Below, piece by piece: positions 62,662 to 64,000 of a stretch of DNA of 64,000 bases. The translations under genes were made by a program, and so were the position numbers. Position 1 is the stretch's first letter, and each line of letters opens with the position of its first letter. The notes below the pieces were generated by a model, which was given only the letters and a program-made list of their open reading frames with translations, was not told where the DNA came from and ran no database searches. Source of the stretch: Bacillota bacterium (GTDB lineage Bacteria > Bacillota > Clostridia > Lachnospirales > Lachnospiraceae); the NCBI GenBank assembly GCA_023399055.1, contig JAEWQV010000002.1:186001-250000 (forward strand), read 5' to 3'.

Positions 62662-63567
62662 ATGAACGGAGCAGAATCAGCTTATGTAGTACAAAAAATT
62701 CAGGATTACATCGAACACAATATACTTGAGAATATCACGCTGAAACAATTATCAAAGGTGGCGGGATATTCACCCTGGTATTTATCTAGAATTTTTAAAG
62801 AAGTTACAGGCAAAACACTGTATGAGTATATTCGTTCAAGAAGGCTGACGATGGCGGCACTGGTTTTAAGAGAAGGGAACAAAAAAGTGATAGACGTCGC
62901 ACTTGACTTTGTTTTTGACAGCCAAGAGGGTTTTACTAGAGCATTTTCAAAAGAATTTGGAATTGCACCAGGTAAGTATAAGACTAAGACTCCGCCTATT
63001 AAGTTATTTCTGCCCGAAAAAGCTTATGATTCCTACCGATGGATTCAAAGTGTTAAAGATGTGGAAGAGAGGATGTATGATATGGCGAAAACAATCTTTG
63101 TACAAATCATTGAGAGACCGGAAAGAAAGTGTTTATTGAAAAGAGCTGTAGAGGCAGCAGACTATTTTGCATACTGTGAGGAAGTAGGATGTGATGTTTG
63201 GAGTTTACTAACGAGTGTGAAGGAAGCTCTGTATGAACCGATAGGAATGTGGATGCCGTCTAATTTAAAACCAGAGAATACCTCGACTTATATCCAAGGC
63301 GTTGAGCTTCCTTTGGACTATGACAAAGCAATTCCTGATGGTTATGAATTAGTTGTTTTCCCACCCTGTACAATGATGGTTTTTCAAGGAGAACCTTATA
63401 GTGATGAAGAGTACTCACATGCAATAACAGATATTTGGGATCATATCGACAGGTTTAATCCAGAGATTTATGGGTATAAGTGGGCACCAGAACAAGGTCC
63501 TCGGTTCCAATTAGCTCCTATGGGATATAGAGGTTATATTGAGGCAAGACCTGTAGTGAAATGTTAA
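62662..63567 (+). CDS. AraC-family regulator with GyrI-like effector domain
   Basis: 301 aa with RBS GGAGGG. DNA-binding half at 1-110 (NITLKQLSKVAGYSPWYLSRIFKEVTGKTLYEYI and DVALDFVFDSQEGFTRAFSKEFGIAPGKY), then a 180-residue effector-binding domain (about 120-301, YELVVFPPCTMMVFQGEPY). Same domain order as 55956 but clearly diverged from it. The inducer is unknown. A terminator follows at 63585. Confidence 0.9.
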   Translation: MNGAESAYVVQKIQDYIEHNILENITLKQLSKVAGYSPWYLSRIFKEVTGKTLYEYIRSRRLTMAALVLREGNKKVIDVALDFVFDSQEGFTRAFSKEFGIAPGKYKTKTPPIKLFLPEKAYDSYRWIQSVKDVEERMYDMAKTIFVQIIERPERKCLLKRAVEAADYFAYCEEVGCDVWSLLTSVKEALYEPIGMWMPSNLKPENTSTYIQGVELPLDYDKAIPDGYELVVFPPCTMMVFQGEPYSDEEYSHAITDIWDHIDRFNPEIYGYKWAPEQGPRFQLAPMGYRGYIEARPVVKC

Positions 63568-63584
63568 AAGCATAAGTTGGGAGG

Positions 63585-63652
63585 AAAGCGGTTTTCATAC
63601 GAAGCTAGAATACTGCAATATACGTATTCAATCGTAGGTTAACCGCTTTTTT
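63585..63652 (+). terminator. Long-stem terminator
   Basis: AAAGCGGTT with AACCGCTTT, inner TACGA/TCGTA and GAATAC/GTATTC, then T-run TTTTTT. Confidence 0.85.
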
Positions 63653-63701
63653 AATGGTCTTCGAATTATTGAAAATGTGCTGTTTCTCAATAAGGATAAT
63701 G

Positions 63702-63917
63702 TTAAATTTCTATAGATTGGTCATTAGGTAATATATTTTTATAGTAGGTATATCGCCAATTAATAAACGAAATCCCAATAGAAATTAAAAAGATTACTAA
63801 CCCAAGAACCATAAAAATAAATGTCATAGTACCAAAACAATTAATTGCTATTATTAAACATAAGATAGATAGAATTTGTGTAATAATACTTGCAACTTGT
63901 GTTTGAGTAGCCCTCAT
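63702..63917 (-). CDS. Small two-helix membrane protein
   Basis: 71 aa from the ATG at 63917 (MRATQTQVASIITQILSILC), with AGGAGGGG upstream on the minus strand; the longer frame from 63956 covers the RBS. Two hydrophobic helices (about 10-28 and 31-52) and a charged tail. No family is recognised. Its own promoter would lie between 63918 and the window end. Confidence 0.65.
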   Translation of the reverse strand: MRATQTQVASIITQILSILCLIIAINCFGTMTFIFMVLGLVIFLISIGISFINWRYTYYKNILPNDQSIEI

Positions 63918-64000
63918 AGCTTCCCCTCCTGATAAATACTTCAGACTAAAAACCATAGTAATTTAAGTCTGACCGTCTTAATTCAAATCAATACTTTTCC

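Noticed and set aside
1..64000. tRNA or rRNA genes and prophage
   Set aside because: No tRNA-like CCA/T-loop patterns, rRNA segments, integrase or phage structural genes were recognised.

Overview
The window is AT-rich chromosomal DNA from a Gram-positive, low-GC anaerobe of the class Clostridia. The gene content suggests a motile member of the Lachnospiraceae, of the Lachnoclostridium phytofermentans type: Rrf2-IscS-IscU, a T-box in front of pheST, PyrK with type 1B PyrD, NADP-type GdhA, and AroK, AroQ, peptidase and EF-P in a row. That placement is inference from gene content; no 16S or tRNA gene is present. Most of the window is ordinary housekeeping DNA, with accessory DNA at 19.6-23.1 kb and from about 56 kb to the end.

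Layout. 0.3-5.6 kb: a secreted protein, a small helical protein under an RBS-occluding hairpin, rluF, ligA and metA. 5.8-8.7 kb: a PAS-GGDEF diguanylate cyclase converging on a MurJ/SpoVB-type flippase. 9.0-12.5 kb: the Fe-S and thiolation cluster (Rrf2 regulator, iscS, iscU, mnmA); the cysteine desulfurase can feed sulfur to both IscU and MnmA. 12.9-15.6 kb: histidinol phosphatase and rqcH on the minus strand. 15.9-19.5 kb: gdhA and a KimA-like permease behind a structured leader. 19.63-23.08 kb: a 3.44 kb segment bounded by perfect 30-bp inverted repeats, with further internal copies of the end motif, carrying five small genes and no transposase. 23.2-25.4 kb: a PadR/HAAS/DUF4097/PspC membrane-stress type operon. 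25.5-26.8 kb: CheY and a CheX-like protein. 27.1-38.0 kb: argS, a DUF815 ATPase, a Nudix-like protein, and the pyrimidine genes pyrC, pyrF, pyrK, pyrD and pyrE, interrupted by lepB, ppiB and yjbQ. 38.0-42.3 kb: a 50-aa membrane protein, queA, a tiny kinase-like protein, an FAD dehydrogenase and a Cof-type phosphatase. 42.7-46.3 kb: two tandem paralogous secreted proteins. 46.4-50.3 kb: T-box, pheS, pheT. 50.5-55.6 kb: GNAT, mscL, yqeG, aroK, aroQ, Xaa-Pro peptidase, efp. 55.9-64 kb: two AraC-type regulators with effector domains, a second PadR/HAAS operon, unknown proteins, two decaying genes and a metallo-hydrolase.

The two most interesting items are non-coding. The first is the 19.63-23.08 kb segment, whose ends look like those of Tn7/Mu/Tn5053-type transposons with repeated transposase-binding sites, but which holds only small cargo genes; the last of these is cut off by the right end. 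The second is a ~165-nt foldback element present twice, just downstream of mnmA and of lepB. The two copies differ by paired, compensatory changes in the stems but keep the same unpaired-looking boxes, which is the pattern of a conserved structured RNA or of a self-correcting hairpin DNA.

Regulation that can be read directly includes a T-box with a UUC specifier candidate, operator-like palindromes on the Rrf2 and first PadR promoters, tandem operator-like repeats on the second PadR promoter, SigD-like promoters before the cyclase and the secreted protein pair, and three copies of one terminator family at 55.6-58.8 kb.
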